A DNA stretch of 64,000 nucleotides from Macrotis lagotis (Eukaryota; Chordata; Mammalia; Peramelemorphia; Peramelidae), in NCBI RefSeq assembly GCF_037893015.1, contig NC_133658.1, positions 139,853,822-139,917,821 of the forward strand, given 5' to 3'. This document shows, piece after piece, positions 43,100 to 53,700 of the stretch. Both the position numbers and the translations under genes were made by a program. Under the pieces are notes generated by a model. That model was not told where the DNA came from and made no database searches. It was given only the letters and a program-made list of their open reading frames with translations. Position 1 is the first letter of the stretch; every line of letters begins with the position of its first letter.

Positions 43100-43890
43100 T
43101 TGGCTGCTTTAATTTGGACTATAGACAGCTGGGCTGCACCTACCAACCTGGAACAGTATCCTTACCCCTTCTGTCCCTAAGCCACTGATGTATATATTTC
43201 CAAGTATTAAAAAACAGCTTGAAATTGGGCCCAGTTTGAAATTAGAGACTAAGAGACCTTGCTGGAATGGTTATAGCCAAAGAAAACTGCTGAAGCTGTA
43301 ATAGCCTTAGGAATATGGGTCAAATTCAGGATAAAAGTAGAGCTCACCCCTACCTTGACTACAGCCTCGATTCGGAAAGGACTGGGCAGCAGCAGTGTTA
43401 CCTGATTTTAATAGCACTATTCCCCAGTCCACTTCTTAGCTACCATTCACATGTATTTTACAGTTAAAGACCTGAAAACACCTCCCAGTCACACATGATG
43501 ACCAGCTCACAGATCTCAACATAGTTTGACAATCCAAGGCTTGCAATTTCTACTTGGGCTTACTGTCAGAACTTGGATCCCTTTTCCCCCCTCACTTATG
43601 AGAATAGACCCATCACACCAGTTTGGAAAGGGGATGTAAGGACACAATTGCTAAATCGCATCAAAACCTCATTACAATGGAAAATCATTGCTATGGCAGA
43701 CGTGCATGTTTTTCAAATTTCATCTAAATATAGCCTATTTATAGTTCTGGCTTTATATGTAAGTGCCAAATTAGGAATAAGAATTGTGCTTTGTCTTTTT
43801 TCAAAGAAGTGGGGGTATAACATAGCTATATCCTTTTGTTGTAATCATTTCTAAATATGGCAAGATATTGGAATGAAATACAATTTATCA
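43100..43890. other. Intergenic stretch, nothing recognised
   Basis: No exon-like ORF, RNA gene or repeat family that I can name. Confidence 0.4.
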
Positions 43891-43892
43891 AA

Positions 43893-44040
43893 ATTTTGTT
43901 GTAGTTGTTGTACAGTTGTGTCTGACTCTTCATGACCCATGCCTATGAGATTTTCTTGGAAAAAATACTGGGGTAGTATGTTATCTCAGTTAATTAAGGG
44001 AAACAAATGGCTTGCCCATGATCACATAAGAGTCACCTGG
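43893..44040 (-). mobile_element. Partial Mar1-type SINE
   Basis: Antisense RTE-like end gttgttgtacagttgtgtct, gactcttcatgacccatgcc, then a decayed body. Confidence 0.65.
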
Positions 44041-44910
44041 CTCCTTCCTATATCAAACTATTTTGTTGGCTTCATTGAGTCATGGCTAAATAGTAGTACA
44101 TGGGGAGAGGATTCTGGGAAGATGGCAGAGTGGGGCAAATTTCCTCTTCAAAAAAAAAAGATGGAACATCCCTCAAAGAGAATGTGGAGCAGCAAAGTGA
44201 ATAGAAGTGGGTAAAGCAGTTGTCCTAAGATGGCTTGGGAGGACTCCAGGAAGGACTTGACCTCCAGGGGTCTGAATGAAATGGAAATACCCCTGGGTCA
44301 ACTCCAAGGAATCAATAAACAACAAACCCTGGGGGTAGCTGTGTTGGGAGATGGCCTCAGTCTCAGGAACTTTCACCCCACAGATAGGGAAGGGGTTAGG
44401 ATGACTGAATAGAAAATCCAGAGACCTTCCACTATTGAGGGACTCCAAGCCCAACCATGTGGACCAGATATGTTCCCAGAATGGGTGGGGGGAATTAGCA
44501 CAGGCCTGGAATGTATAGTAGCAGAGGGGCAGGGACCTACTTATAGGAGAGAAGAGTTCCTGATTTCAGTTCCAGAACAGAGAGGTCAGCTGAAGTTTAC
44601 AACCATCAGAAGGGCCATGGGCAGTAGGAGTGTTTACAGGATAACATGACTGGAGGCCTTACTTTAAGGGATGGAAAGAAATGACCAAGGCTGAGTTACT
44701 ATTAGAAAATAATAGTAAAAAAGACTTGAGAATAGGGATATCATTCCCATACCTCAGTACCAGAACTTTGCTTAAAAACAAAATAAAAATAAAGATGAGT
44801 AAGCAAAGTAGAAAGAATCCAACTATAGTTTGGATCTATAGATAGCTACTGTGGGGACAGAGAATATCTGAGGAAGATGGTGGTACTAAAAAAAAGTCAC
44901 TCCTTTTTCA

Positions 44911-45227
44911 TTTTCTTCCCCTCCCCCTACTTAATAGTATTTTATTTTTTCCAATTTCATTTACTTTTATAAGATTTGAGGTTCCAAATATTTCTTCCTC
45001 CCATCCCTCCCCTTCAAGGCAGCAAGCAATCTGATATAGATTACACATGTACAATCATATTATTCATTTTTCCATATTAGTCATTTTGTGAAAGAAGAAT
45101 AAAAATAAAGGGGAAAACCAGGAAAAAACAAAAATAAAAAACAACCAAAAAGTGAAAATAGTTTGCTTTGATATGCATTCATACTCCAGTTCTTTCTCTG
45201 GCTGTGGATAGAATTTTCCATCATGGC
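44911..45227 (-). mobile_element. 5'-truncated L1 3' end
   Basis: Antisense L1 3' UTR (ccatattagtcattttgtga, agtttgctttgatatgcatt) with exact target-site duplications CACTCCTTTTTCA at 44898-44910 and 45228-45240, inside the ORF1 region of the HAL1-like element. Confidence 0.88.
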
Positions 45228-45364
45228 CACTCCTTTTTCAGTGAGAAACATCAAAGGACTTTAAAAATCAAATAAGAAAATTCAAGGAAACATTGGAAAA
45301 AAAATAAGAGCAATCCCAGAAAATTATGAAAAGAAAATCAACTAAATGGAAAAATCAAAAATTT

Positions 45365-45981
45365 TTTTAAAAATTTATTTATTTACTTTTCTAATTATAT
45401 ATAGAAATAATTTTCAACTTCAATTTTTGTAGTTTTTTTCCTTCTCACCCTTCCCTCTCCCCCCATCCAGGAAAGCAAGTAATTTGATATAGGTTATGTA
45501 TGTACACTTGTGTTACACATATTTCCAGACTGGTCACACTGTGAAAGAAGAATTAGAACAAAAAGGGGAAACCATGAGAAAAGAAAAGCAAAAAAACAAA
45601 ATAAAAAGGTGAAGATAGTATGCTTTGATCTGAATGTAGATTCCATTTCTTTCTTTGGAGGTGGATGGCATTTTCCATCACAAGTCTTTCCATCACAATT
45701 GTCTTTGATTGGGGCAGCTAGGTGGCACAGTGGATAGAGCACCGGCCCTGGATTCAGGAGTACCTGAGTTAAAATCTGGCCTCAGACACTTAATAATTAC
45801 CTAGCTGTGTGGCCTTGGGCAAGTCACTTAACCCCATTTGCCTTGCAAAAAACCTAAAAACTAAACAAAATAAAACAAAACAAAACAAAACAATTGTCTT
45901 TGCTGAACTTCTGAGAAGAGCCAAGTCTATCATAGTTGATTATCATACAATGTTGCTATTAAAATATATAATGTTCTCCTG
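45365..45981 (-). mobile_element. 5'-truncated L1 3' end, interrupted
   Basis: Antisense L1 (tttctaattatatatagaaa, actggtcacactgtgaaaga, tcatacaatgttgctattaa) split by a SINE at 45708-45889. Flanks share aatcaaaaatttt-like target duplications. Confidence 0.8.
45708..45889 (+). mobile_element. WSINE1-like SINE nested in L1
   Basis: Exact target-site duplications ACAATTGTCTTTG at 45695-45707 and 45890-45902; the tail is an AAAAC repeat. Confidence 0.95.
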
Positions 45982-45992
45982 GAAGAATCAAA

Positions 45993-46033
45993 TTTTTTTT
46001 TTTGCAAGGCAATGGTGTTAGGTGGCTTGCCCA
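45993..46033 (-). mobile_element. Severely 5'-truncated WSINE1 copy
   Basis: Only about 40 bases of the SINE 3' end (gcaaggcaatggtgttaggt) remain, yet target-site duplications AAGAATCAAA at 45983-45992 and 46034-46043 show it is a separate insertion. Confidence 0.85.
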
Positions 46034-46258
46034 AGAATCAAAATTTTAAAGAAAATAATTCTTTGAAAACTAGAATTGGACAAGGGGAAGCTAATGATAA
46101 TTTAAGACACCAAGGATAATAAATAAAATCAAAAGAATAAAAAAAGAAGAGATATGAAATATCTCATCAGAAAAACAACTGATCTGGCCAACATATTAAG
46201 GAGAGACACCAAAAGAATAGTTGTACTACCTGAATGTTACAATCAAAAAAAAGAATCT

Positions 46259-46411
46259 TGGGGCAGCTAGGTGATGCAGTGGATAGAGCACCCACCTAAA
46301 GTCAGGAGGACCTGAATTCAAATCCATCCTCATTTAATGCTTATCTAGCTGTTGTGACCTTGGGCAAGTTACTTAACCCCCATTGCCTTAAATAATCTTT
46401 TAAAAAAAGAG
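46259..46411 (+). mobile_element. Mar1-like SINE
   Basis: Sense copy ggggcagctaggtgatgcag to ccccattgccttaaata, somewhat diverged. Confidence 0.85.
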
Positions 46412-46464
46412 CCTTGATATACTATTATAAGAAATAATAATAATAATTATTATTATTATTATTA

Positions 46465-46608
46465 GGTTTTTGCAAGGCAAATGGGGTTAAGTGGCTTGCC
46501 CAAGGCCACACAGCTAGGTAATTATTAAGTGTCTGAGGCTGGATTTGAACTCAGGTACGCCTGACTCCAGGACTGGTGCTTTATCCACTGTGCCACCTAG
46601 CCACCCCA
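46465..46608 (-). mobile_element. WSINE1-like SINE
   Basis: Antisense near-consensus copy next to an (ATT)n run. Confidence 0.9.
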
Positions 46609-47637
46609 AGAAATTATTAAAGAAAATTTTCTTGAAGTTCTAGAATAAGAAGATAATATAAGCAGAAAAAAAAATCACCAATCACTACCTGAAAGAAATC
46701 CCAGGAAGAAAAATTATAAGAATATCATATCCAAGTTTTAAAACCCCAAGATTATGGAGAAAATGTTCAAGTAACAAGGGGAAAAATCCAACAATTTAAA
46801 TAAAAATTTCCTAGAATCAGAATCACCCAGGACCTAGCAGCTTCTACAATGAAGGACCATGGATCTTGGAACACTATATTTCACAGAGCAAAAGAACCAG
46901 GGTTATGACTAAGGATAATTTACCAGCAAAGTTAAGTATAATCCTGAATGGAAAAAAAAAATTGGATGTTTAATGAATTGAAAGACTTTCAAACATTTGT
47001 AACAGAAAGCAGAACTTAATGTAAAAATTAACATATAAGATAGAAGGTAAAAATTAAAGATTAATTATAAGGGATTCAATGAGGTCAAACTGTTAACTTC
47101 TTATGGATGAAAACTATCCATCATTATTTGGGTAGTTTGAAAGAAAGATAGGCTGAGTAATTCTAAAAATATAAAACTTCATAAAATGAGATAAAATGGA
47201 GTAATTATCTCATACAAAAGTATCATGAAAGGAAGAATTAATGCAGAAGAAACAAAAAGGATTGGTAATGCTGGAAGCTTATTCTCATCAGAAAGGGTCA
47301 AAGAGGAAACAACAGATATATCTAGAAGGGTATAAAAGTCTTCTAAATTTAGAAAGAAATAAGAAGGTGAGGGGACCGGACTAGGAAGGAACTTTTAGAA
47401 GGGTGTGTTGAATGAGAATTAGAGTGAGGGAAGGAATAAGGGAGAAACTCTTAGAAAGATAGGCAAATTAAGGTGGTTGGTGGAGAGGAGAACATAAAGG
47501 AGGGACTATAAGAGGGGTGAGTGGATTAAAAAATAGGAGGACTAGGTAGAGAATAGAAGAAAACTGAGAAAGAAAAGGGTAAATAAAATGAGAAGAATAA
47601 TGAGAAAAAAAATAGGATGAAGGGAAATACAGAAGTA

Positions 47638-47796
47638 TTTTTTTTTAGATTTTTTTTTTGTAAGGCAATGGGGTTAAGTGGCTTGCCCAAGGCCACACAG
47701 CTAAGTAATTATTAAGTGTCTGAGGCCGGATTTGAACTCAGGGACTCCTGACTCCAGGGCTGGTGCTCTATCCACTATGCCACCTAGCCACCCCCA
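47638..47796 (-). mobile_element. WSINE1-like SINE
   Basis: Antisense, T-rich start, gtaaggcaatggggttaagt to ctatgccacctagccaccc. No matching target duplication seen around it. Confidence 0.88.
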
Positions 47797-47810
47797 TAAA
47801 ATTACAAGGA

Positions 47811-47966
47811 TTTTTTTTTTTAGATTTTTCAAGGCAATGGGGTTAAGTGGTTTGCCCAAGGTCACATGGCTAGGTAATCATTAAGTGTCTGAGGTTGGAT
47901 TTGGACCCAGGCACTCCTGACTTCAAGGCCAGTGCTTTATCTACTGTGCCACCTAGCCGCCCCCCC
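47811..47966 (-). mobile_element. Diverged WSINE1-like SINE beside the 102-bp copy
   Basis: Antisense. It differs from the SINE at 24549-24712 at roughly 15 or more positions by eye. Its head joins directly to the 102-bp inverted copy. No target-site duplication flanks SINE plus copy. Confidence 0.85.
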
Positions 47967-47967
47967 T

Positions 47968-48069
47968 AGGTTGCCTCTTCACAGAGATGAGGGCTTGGTC
48001 TGGAAGCTAGAGGACATTGTCATTCCCAAGGTGTCATTTCCAGGGAACATTCACAGTTATTGTGGTAGC
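47968..48069 (-). repeat. 102-bp inverted repeat, copy 2
   Basis: Exact reverse complement of 24447-24548. The identity stops after ATTGTGGTAGC, where the host sequence returns to HAL1-like text (agagaacaaaagaagctaga). Confidence 0.95.
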
Positions 48070-48151
48070 AGAGAACAAAAGAAGCTAGAAGGAAGCACAG
48101 AAAAGCTGAATTATTGTGAAAACAAGATATAGGATTTATTATATAGATTTT

Positions 48152-48304
48152 GTTTTAGTTTTTTTTTTTGCAAGGCAATGGGGTTAACTGGCTTGCCCAA
48201 GGCCACATAGCTAGGTCATTGTTAAATTTCTGGGGTTGGATTTGAACTCAGATACTCCTGACTCCAGGGCCAGTGCTCTATCCATTGTGCCACCTAGCCA
48301 CCCC
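48152..48304 (-). mobile_element. WSINE1-like SINE
   Basis: Antisense with exact target-site duplications TATTATATAGATTTT at 48137-48151 and 48305-48319. Confidence 0.93.
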
Positions 48305-49607
48305 TATTATATAGATTTTTGTGAAATGGAAATTTATTGTTTTATACTGAAGCCTTTCTTACATTTTACTATGACCATGGCAAAGTTTTTTTTTCTTTGT
48401 TTAAAATGAATAATTAAAAAAACACTAGTTCATGAATCATGAGTTTCTTCTTCACTCCTCCCAGAGTCATTCTATAAATCAAATGTTATTTTTTTAAAAA
48501 AGGAAGAGAAAAAATGCACAAAATTGATCAATACATTGGAAAAGTCAGAAAATATGTGCAGTATCCAATATCTGTGGATTTCCCATCACTACAAAGAATA
48601 GACTCAAGATTCTTTTCATACCTCTTCAAGTCATTCGTATTCTTTATAATTTAGCAACATTTACTTTTTTATCTTTATAGTGATTCTTTCCATTTACATT
48701 ATTATCGACATTGTTTTCTTGGCTGCTTGCTTCATTTTTGCATCAGTTCATTTACATTTTTCCATGTTTCTGTGAGAAGTGAATATTTTTCTCTTCTATT
48801 TTTAAAAAACCCATAATTATTGTATTAGGACCAAGGTTTCCCCCTTTTCTATTTCCTCATAAAGAAACCAACCAGAGGGGAACAGCTGGGGTGGGGGGGG
48901 GGACCTCTGCCAGAGGGAGCACATGAAGCCTAGCCCTCAGGGCACACAGAGAGCAGCTTGGCCAGCACAGCCTGGATCCAGGAAACAGAAGCAGATGGAG
49001 CCCGAAAGCAGGAGCCCCCCAGGGCATGAGCCCATTGATCCTAGGGAGGGGAGTGAAGAGAGATTGTTGAGCTCTGTTCTCTGTCCCTGAAACAGGACTC
49101 TGGGGCTCTGACTACATTCAGATCCTGATCTCAGTCTAGGCCCCCCCATAGAACAGCAGGACCCCCCACCTCAGCCCCGTGGCAGAGGGGGACGCATATG
49201 GTCATTCACAGACCAGGAGAGAGAGGACAGAGCTTCACACACTGAGACCCTTGTGGGAGTGTCCCAAAATCTCAGGAAGCACCCCAAAAACAGGCTTAGG
49301 CTGGGAAAATGAGCAAGCAGAGAAAAAAGAGCAACACCATTGAGAAATATTTTGCATATGAGCCCAAAAAGGATCAAAATACTCAGTCTGAAGATGAGGG
49401 AGCACAAGCTCCTGCATCTAAAGACTCCAAGAAAAACAGAAATGGGGCTCAGGCTATGACAGAGATCAAAAAAGACTTTGAAAATTAAATGAGGGAGTTA
49501 GAAGAAAAACTGGGAAAAGAAATGAGAGAGATGCAGGAAAAACATGAAAATGAAGTCAGCAGCCTAGTCAAGGAAATCCAAAAAAATGCTGAAGAAAATA
49601 GCATGCT

Positions 49608-49783
49608 GGGGGTGGCTAGGTGGCGTAGTGGATAAAGTACCGGCCTTGGAGTCAGGAGTCCCTGGGTTCAAATTCGATCTCAGACACTTAATAATTACCT
49701 AGCTGTGTGGCCTTGGGCAAGCCACTTAACCCTGTTTTCCTTGCAAAAACCTAAAAAAAGCAAAAAAACCCCCCCAAAAAACA
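49608..49783 (+). mobile_element. WSINE1-like SINE inside HAL1 ORF1
   Basis: Exact target-site duplications GAAAATAGCATGCT at 49594-49607 and 49784-49797. Confidence 0.95.
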
Positions 49784-51074
49784 GAAAATAGCATGCTAAA
49801 AACCAGCTTAGGTCAAATGGATAAAACAGTTCAAAAAGTTATTGAGGAGAAGAATGCTTTAAAAAGCAAAATTGGCCAGATGGAAAAAGAGATAAGAAAA
49901 CTCGCTGAGGAGAACAAATCCTTCAGACAAAGAATAGAACTCAGAGAGACTGATGAATTTACTAGAAATCAGGACTTAATACTTCAAAACCAAAAAAATG
50001 AAAAATTAGAAGAAAATGTGGAACATCTCATTGAAAAAAACTGATATGGAAAACAGACTTAGGAAAGATAATTTAAAAATTATTGGAATACCTAAAAGTC
50101 ATGATCAGCCTTGACATCATTTTCAACGAATTACTACAGGAAAATTGCCCTGATATTCTAGAAGCAGAGGGCAAAATAGAAATGGAGAGAATCCACCAAT
50201 CCCCCTGAGAAAGAGATTCCCAAAAAACCAACCCCTAGGAATATTATAGCCAAATTCCAGAACTCCCAAGTAAAAGAGAAAAAATTACAAGCAGCCAGAA
50301 GGACACAATTCAAATATCGTGGAGCTGCAGTCAGGATCACAAAGGACTTAGCAGCAACTACATTGGAAGCTCGTAGGGCTTGGAATATAATATACCAGAA
50401 GGCAAAATAGCTTAGAATGCAGCCAAGAATCAACTACGCAGCAAGGCTGAATGTCCTCTTCCAGGGAAAAAGATGGACTTTCAGTGAACCAGGGGAATTT
50501 CAAATGTTCCTTTTGGAATGGCCAGAGCTAAACAGAAGGTTTGATCTTCAGATACAGGACTCAGGTGAAGCATGGAGATTGGAGGAGAGGGGGAAAATAA
50601 GAGGGATTTAATGATGATGAACTGCATGTATTCCTTTATAGAAAAATGACACTGATAATACTCATATGAACCTTCTCAGTTAATAGAGCAGGTAGGGGGA
50701 GCTTTTATAGTTGAAGCACAGGAGGAAGCTGAATTTGAAGATAAAATATGGTGTAAAAATGGAGTCAATAGGAAAAAGGGAAATGTAATGGGAGAAAGAA
50801 AAAGGAGAGGGGAAATAGGCCAAGATATTTCATATAATAAGATTTTTCTTTATTATAATGAGCTATTGCAATGATATGGAAGGGGGGAAGGCAAGGGGGA
50901 AGGAGGGAATCTTTGCTCTTATCAGAAGTGGCTAGAAGAGGAAACAGCATATATACTCAATGGGGTATAGGCATCTGGAGTAAGAAGGAGGGGGGGACAG
51001 GGGGAAGGGGGGTGATGTGAATGACGGAGGAGAGGATGGACCATGGCGGGAGAGTGGTCAGATATAACACATTT

Positions 51075-51221
51075 TCTTTTTTTTACTTCTTGCAAGGGGC
51101 TGGGATTGGATGGCCTGTCCGGGACCATAGGGCCAGGTGGATTCTGGGCCTAAGGGGGTGGGGCTTGGAGCCTCTTGGCCCCAGGGCCAGGGATCTGTCT
51201 GCTGTGCTACTCAGCGACCCT
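51075..51221 (-). mobile_element. Diverged antisense SINE segment in HAL1 3' region (1)
   Basis: Recognisable by tgcaagggg..tggga, agggccagggatctgtctgc and actcagcgaccc. Heavily changed from consensus with many transitions in both directions. Confidence 0.65.
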
Positions 51222-51430
51222 ACAGCAGAGTCAGAGTGAAAGGAGAGAGAAAATATAGTACATGGTAGTGGAGAAATACAAAAGGAGGGAGTTGTGATCA
51301 GCAATGGCAATGGTGGAAAAATATGGAAGTAACTCTTGTGATGGACTTATCATAAAGAATGTGATCTACCCATGACAGCGTTATTGGTGTTGGAACAAAG
51401 ACTGAAGCACATTTTTTATTATTATTATTT

Positions 51431-51571
51431 TTTGGGGGGTGTAAGGCAAATGGGGCTGGGTGGCCTGCCTGGGGCCGCATAGCAGGGTGATCGTTGGGTA
51501 TCTGAGGCCAGATTTGGACCCGGGTGCTCCTGGCTCAAGGGCCAGTGCTCTGTCTGCCACCCAGCCACCCC
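51431..51571 (-). mobile_element. A-to-G-rich antisense SINE segment in HAL1 3' region (2)
   Basis: Against the antisense consensus I count about 15 A-to-G but only about 4 each of T-to-C, G-to-A and C-to-T; for example consensus ggtaattattaagtgtc reads ggtgatcgttgggtatc here. Confidence 0.75.
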
Positions 51572-51607
51572 TACTGTTATTCCTATTTTATTTTATTTTG
51601 GGTCTTT

Positions 51608-51765
51608 TTTTCCTTTTTTTTGTTTTTTTGCAGGGCAGTGGGGTTCAGGTGGCTTGCATGTCACACGACTGGGTGATTGTTGGGTGTACGGGGCTGGATG
51701 TAGGCTTGGGCGCTCATGGCTCATGGCTCCAGGGTGCTCCGTCCATTGTGCCACCTGGCCATACC
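51608..51765 (-). mobile_element. A-to-G-rich antisense SINE segment in HAL1 3' region (3)
   Basis: gcaaggcaatgg reads gcagggcagtgg and taggtaattattaag reads tgggtgattgttggg. About 13 A-to-G changes by eye against very few of other types, plus a small deletion. Confidence 0.72.
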
Positions 51766-51954
51766 TACAATTATTACTATTTTTTTTTAAATTTTAAGTT
51801 TTTTTCTATCCCCTTTACTTTATCGCTCAAGTGAGTCTATATTTATGGGGGAGGAGGGGGTATTTCATTACTCTTAAACAAGAATATTTTATTAATGTAT
51901 AAAAACATTATTTGTACAAAATGAGAATAAATATTAAATTAAAAAAAAATAAAA

Positions 51955-52262
51955 GAAACCAGAAGGGATGGGAATTCAGGGAAGCCTGGAGGGATTTGCA
52001 TGAACTGATGCTGAGTGAGATGAGCAGAACCAGAAAAACACTGTATACCCTAACAGCAACATGGGGGTGATGATCAACCTTGATGGACTTGCTCATTCTA
52101 TCAGTACAACAATCAGGCACAATTTGGGAGTATCTGCAATGAAGAATACCATCTGTATCCAGAGAAAGAATTGTGGAATTTGAACAAAGACCAAAGACTA
52201 TTACCTTTAAATAAAAAACAAATCTTAAAAAAACAAAATAAAATTCATTTTTGAAATCTAAA
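51955..52262 (+). mobile_element. L1 3' end joined to the HAL1 tail
   Basis: Starts at gaaaccagaagggatgggaa (L1 ORF2 end) directly after the HAL1 A-rich tail, and runs through atctgtatccagagaaagaa to an A-rich end. No target duplication of its own is visible. Confidence 0.8.
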
Positions 52263-52267
52263 AAAAA

Positions 52268-52430
52268 GGGGTGCTACTTGGTGGCACAGTGGATTAAAGC
52301 ACAGGCCCTGTATTCAGGAGTACCTGGGTTCAAATCTGGCCTCAGACACTTAATAATTACCTAGCTGTGTGGCCTTGGGCAAGCCACTTAACCTCATTTG
52401 CCTTGCCAAAAAAAAAAACCTAAAAAAAAA
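52268..52430 (+). mobile_element. WSINE1-like SINE at the end of the composite
   Basis: Sense copy following the L1 tail. Its own A tail abuts the right target duplication of the whole HAL1-L1-SINE unit. Confidence 0.88.
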
Positions 52431-52945
52431 AAAGAAACCAACCAGTGTGGGAAATCTCTCTTAAGAGATTTGCCCAGGTTAAGTTCTAGTCAGACAGTAA
52501 AAGAAATTTTAAATATGGATTAGTATATTACTGCTCATTGTATGTGTACAGACAGATCTGGGAAAGTGTTGATTCTCCTCATTATCAGGGCAGGTGATTA
52601 GGAAATTGATGTCTTTTTGATCAAGATTTGAGTGACCTAAGTCAAACACCAAAGATCTTCATTTTAATATATAGCCTATACTTGTTTTTGTGTTAACCAA
52701 TTCAAATTGATTGCCATCACCCAGGAACACTTTCACTTCAAAAGACATATAAACTGTGACCCCATCACCATGAGGAGTCTTTGGTGGTGACCAAATGACC
52801 ATCTTTTTGTTATAAACCTACTGGCCTTATTAGTAAAATTATTAAATTACCCCAAAACCATGTCTCTGGAAACATTTTATTTTCAGTTTTGTTTTTTTGG
52901 AAAATTTTAATTGTCATTCGTCCTAAATTCTTCATGTTTGTCACT

Positions 52946-53096
52946 TTTTTTTCAGGCTTTTGCAAGGCAATGGGGTTAAGTGACTTGCCCAAGGCCACAC
53001 AGCTAGGTAATTATTAAGTGTCTGAGCCCGGATTTGAACCCAAGTACTCCTGATTCCAAGGCCGGTTCTCTATCCACTGTGCCACCTAGCCGCCTC
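52946..53096 (-). mobile_element. WSINE1-like SINE
   Basis: Antisense with target-site duplications TGTTTGTCACT at 52935-52945 and 53097-53107. Confidence 0.93.
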
Positions 53097-53106
53097 TGTT
53101 TGTCAC

Positions 53107-53410
53107 TTCTTACAGCACAGTAATATTTCATTATATTCATGTATTACAATTTATTTAGCCATTCTTCACTTAATAGGCAACTACTTTGTTTTCAATTCTT
53201 TTCTGCTGCAAAATGTATACTGCTATATGTATTTTGGTGTATATGGGGACTTTCTTCCTATCAATGGCTTCCCTGGGGTATAAGCATAGTAGGGTAATCT
53301 GTGCATCAGAGGGTATGAATATTTAAGTCATTTTATTTGCATAATTCCAAACTGTTTTCCAAAACTGGTGATTCAAATTCCCAATGCAATGGAATATTAC
53401 TGTGCCATAA
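53107..53410 (-). mobile_element. Old L1 ORF2 C-terminal fragment
   Basis: Antisense: cagcacagtaatatttcatt, gccattcttcacttaatagg, ccaaactgttttccaaaact. It began left of the SINE at 52946. Confidence 0.7.
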
Positions 53411-53700
53411 ACTGACGACTATGAAGATTCTTATTTAAGGACAAATGAGAAGCCAGATTTCAGAAACTAGAACAATCTTAAATAAATGCCTGCAACAAAA
53501 TGACTTATTTGTTATTCCTCATACACAATGCTAAAAATTCCCTTTTGGTTGCTTTTCACTGATGCTTTCCCATGACTGGAATGTTCTTAAATGCTCTTAT
53601 AATGCCTCTTATAGTCCTTGGACTTTATTTAAAAAGAGAAAAAAAGAACAGCAAAGGAATTTTTGGTATGTCTGCCAGAATCGATTTAAAAAAAATTTTT

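Larger units (their letters stand above)
44103..48425 (+). mobile_element. HAL1-like ORF1-only LINE, old, multiply interrupted
   Basis: Starts with an L1-type 5' end (ctgggaagatggcagagtgg). ORF1 opens at 44795 (MSKQSRKNPT), continues through coiled-coil text and an RRM-like stretch (ggagagacaccaaaagaata, compare RRD..RI), and reaches the C-terminal domain near 46825-46950 (ITQDLAAST). A purine-rich 3' part then follows with no reverse-transcriptase ORF, which is the HAL1 layout. Possible target-site duplications TAGTACATG (44094-44102) and TAGTTCATG (48426-48434). At least two antisense L1 pieces and several SINEs have landed in it. The ORF is no longer open. Confidence 0.65.
48876..51950 (+). 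mobile_element. HAL1-like ORF1-only LINE, near full length
   Basis: A GC-richer 5' UTR (48876-49308) precedes ORF1 from ATG 49309 (MSKQRKKSNTIEKYF). ORF1 has a coiled coil (KSKIGQMEKEIRKLAEENKS), RRM remnants, and an L1-ORF1-type C-terminal domain (VRITKDLAATTLEARRAWN, then FSEPGEFQMFLLEWPELNRR) ending about 50611. It carries a stop near 49485, later frame breaks and a SINE at 49608-49783. After ORF1 comes a purine-rich 3' region with three antisense SINE segments and an AATAAA/A-rich end; no endonuclease or reverse transcriptase is present. The left target-site duplication AAAGAAACCAACCAG (48861-48875) is matched only at 52431-52445, beyond an L1 piece and a SINE. Confidence 0.75.

Noticed and set aside
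47932-48132. ORF sharing RDEGLVWKLEDIVIPKVSFP with an ORF at 24327-24545
   Set aside because: The shared peptide is only a by-product of the exact 102-bp inverted DNA copy; both frames run into SINE sequence and show no protein-like conservation.
49171-49417. ORFs on the - strand with hydrophobic text
   Set aside because: They are the opposite strand of the HAL1-like 5' UTR and ORF1 start, which explains the sequence fully.
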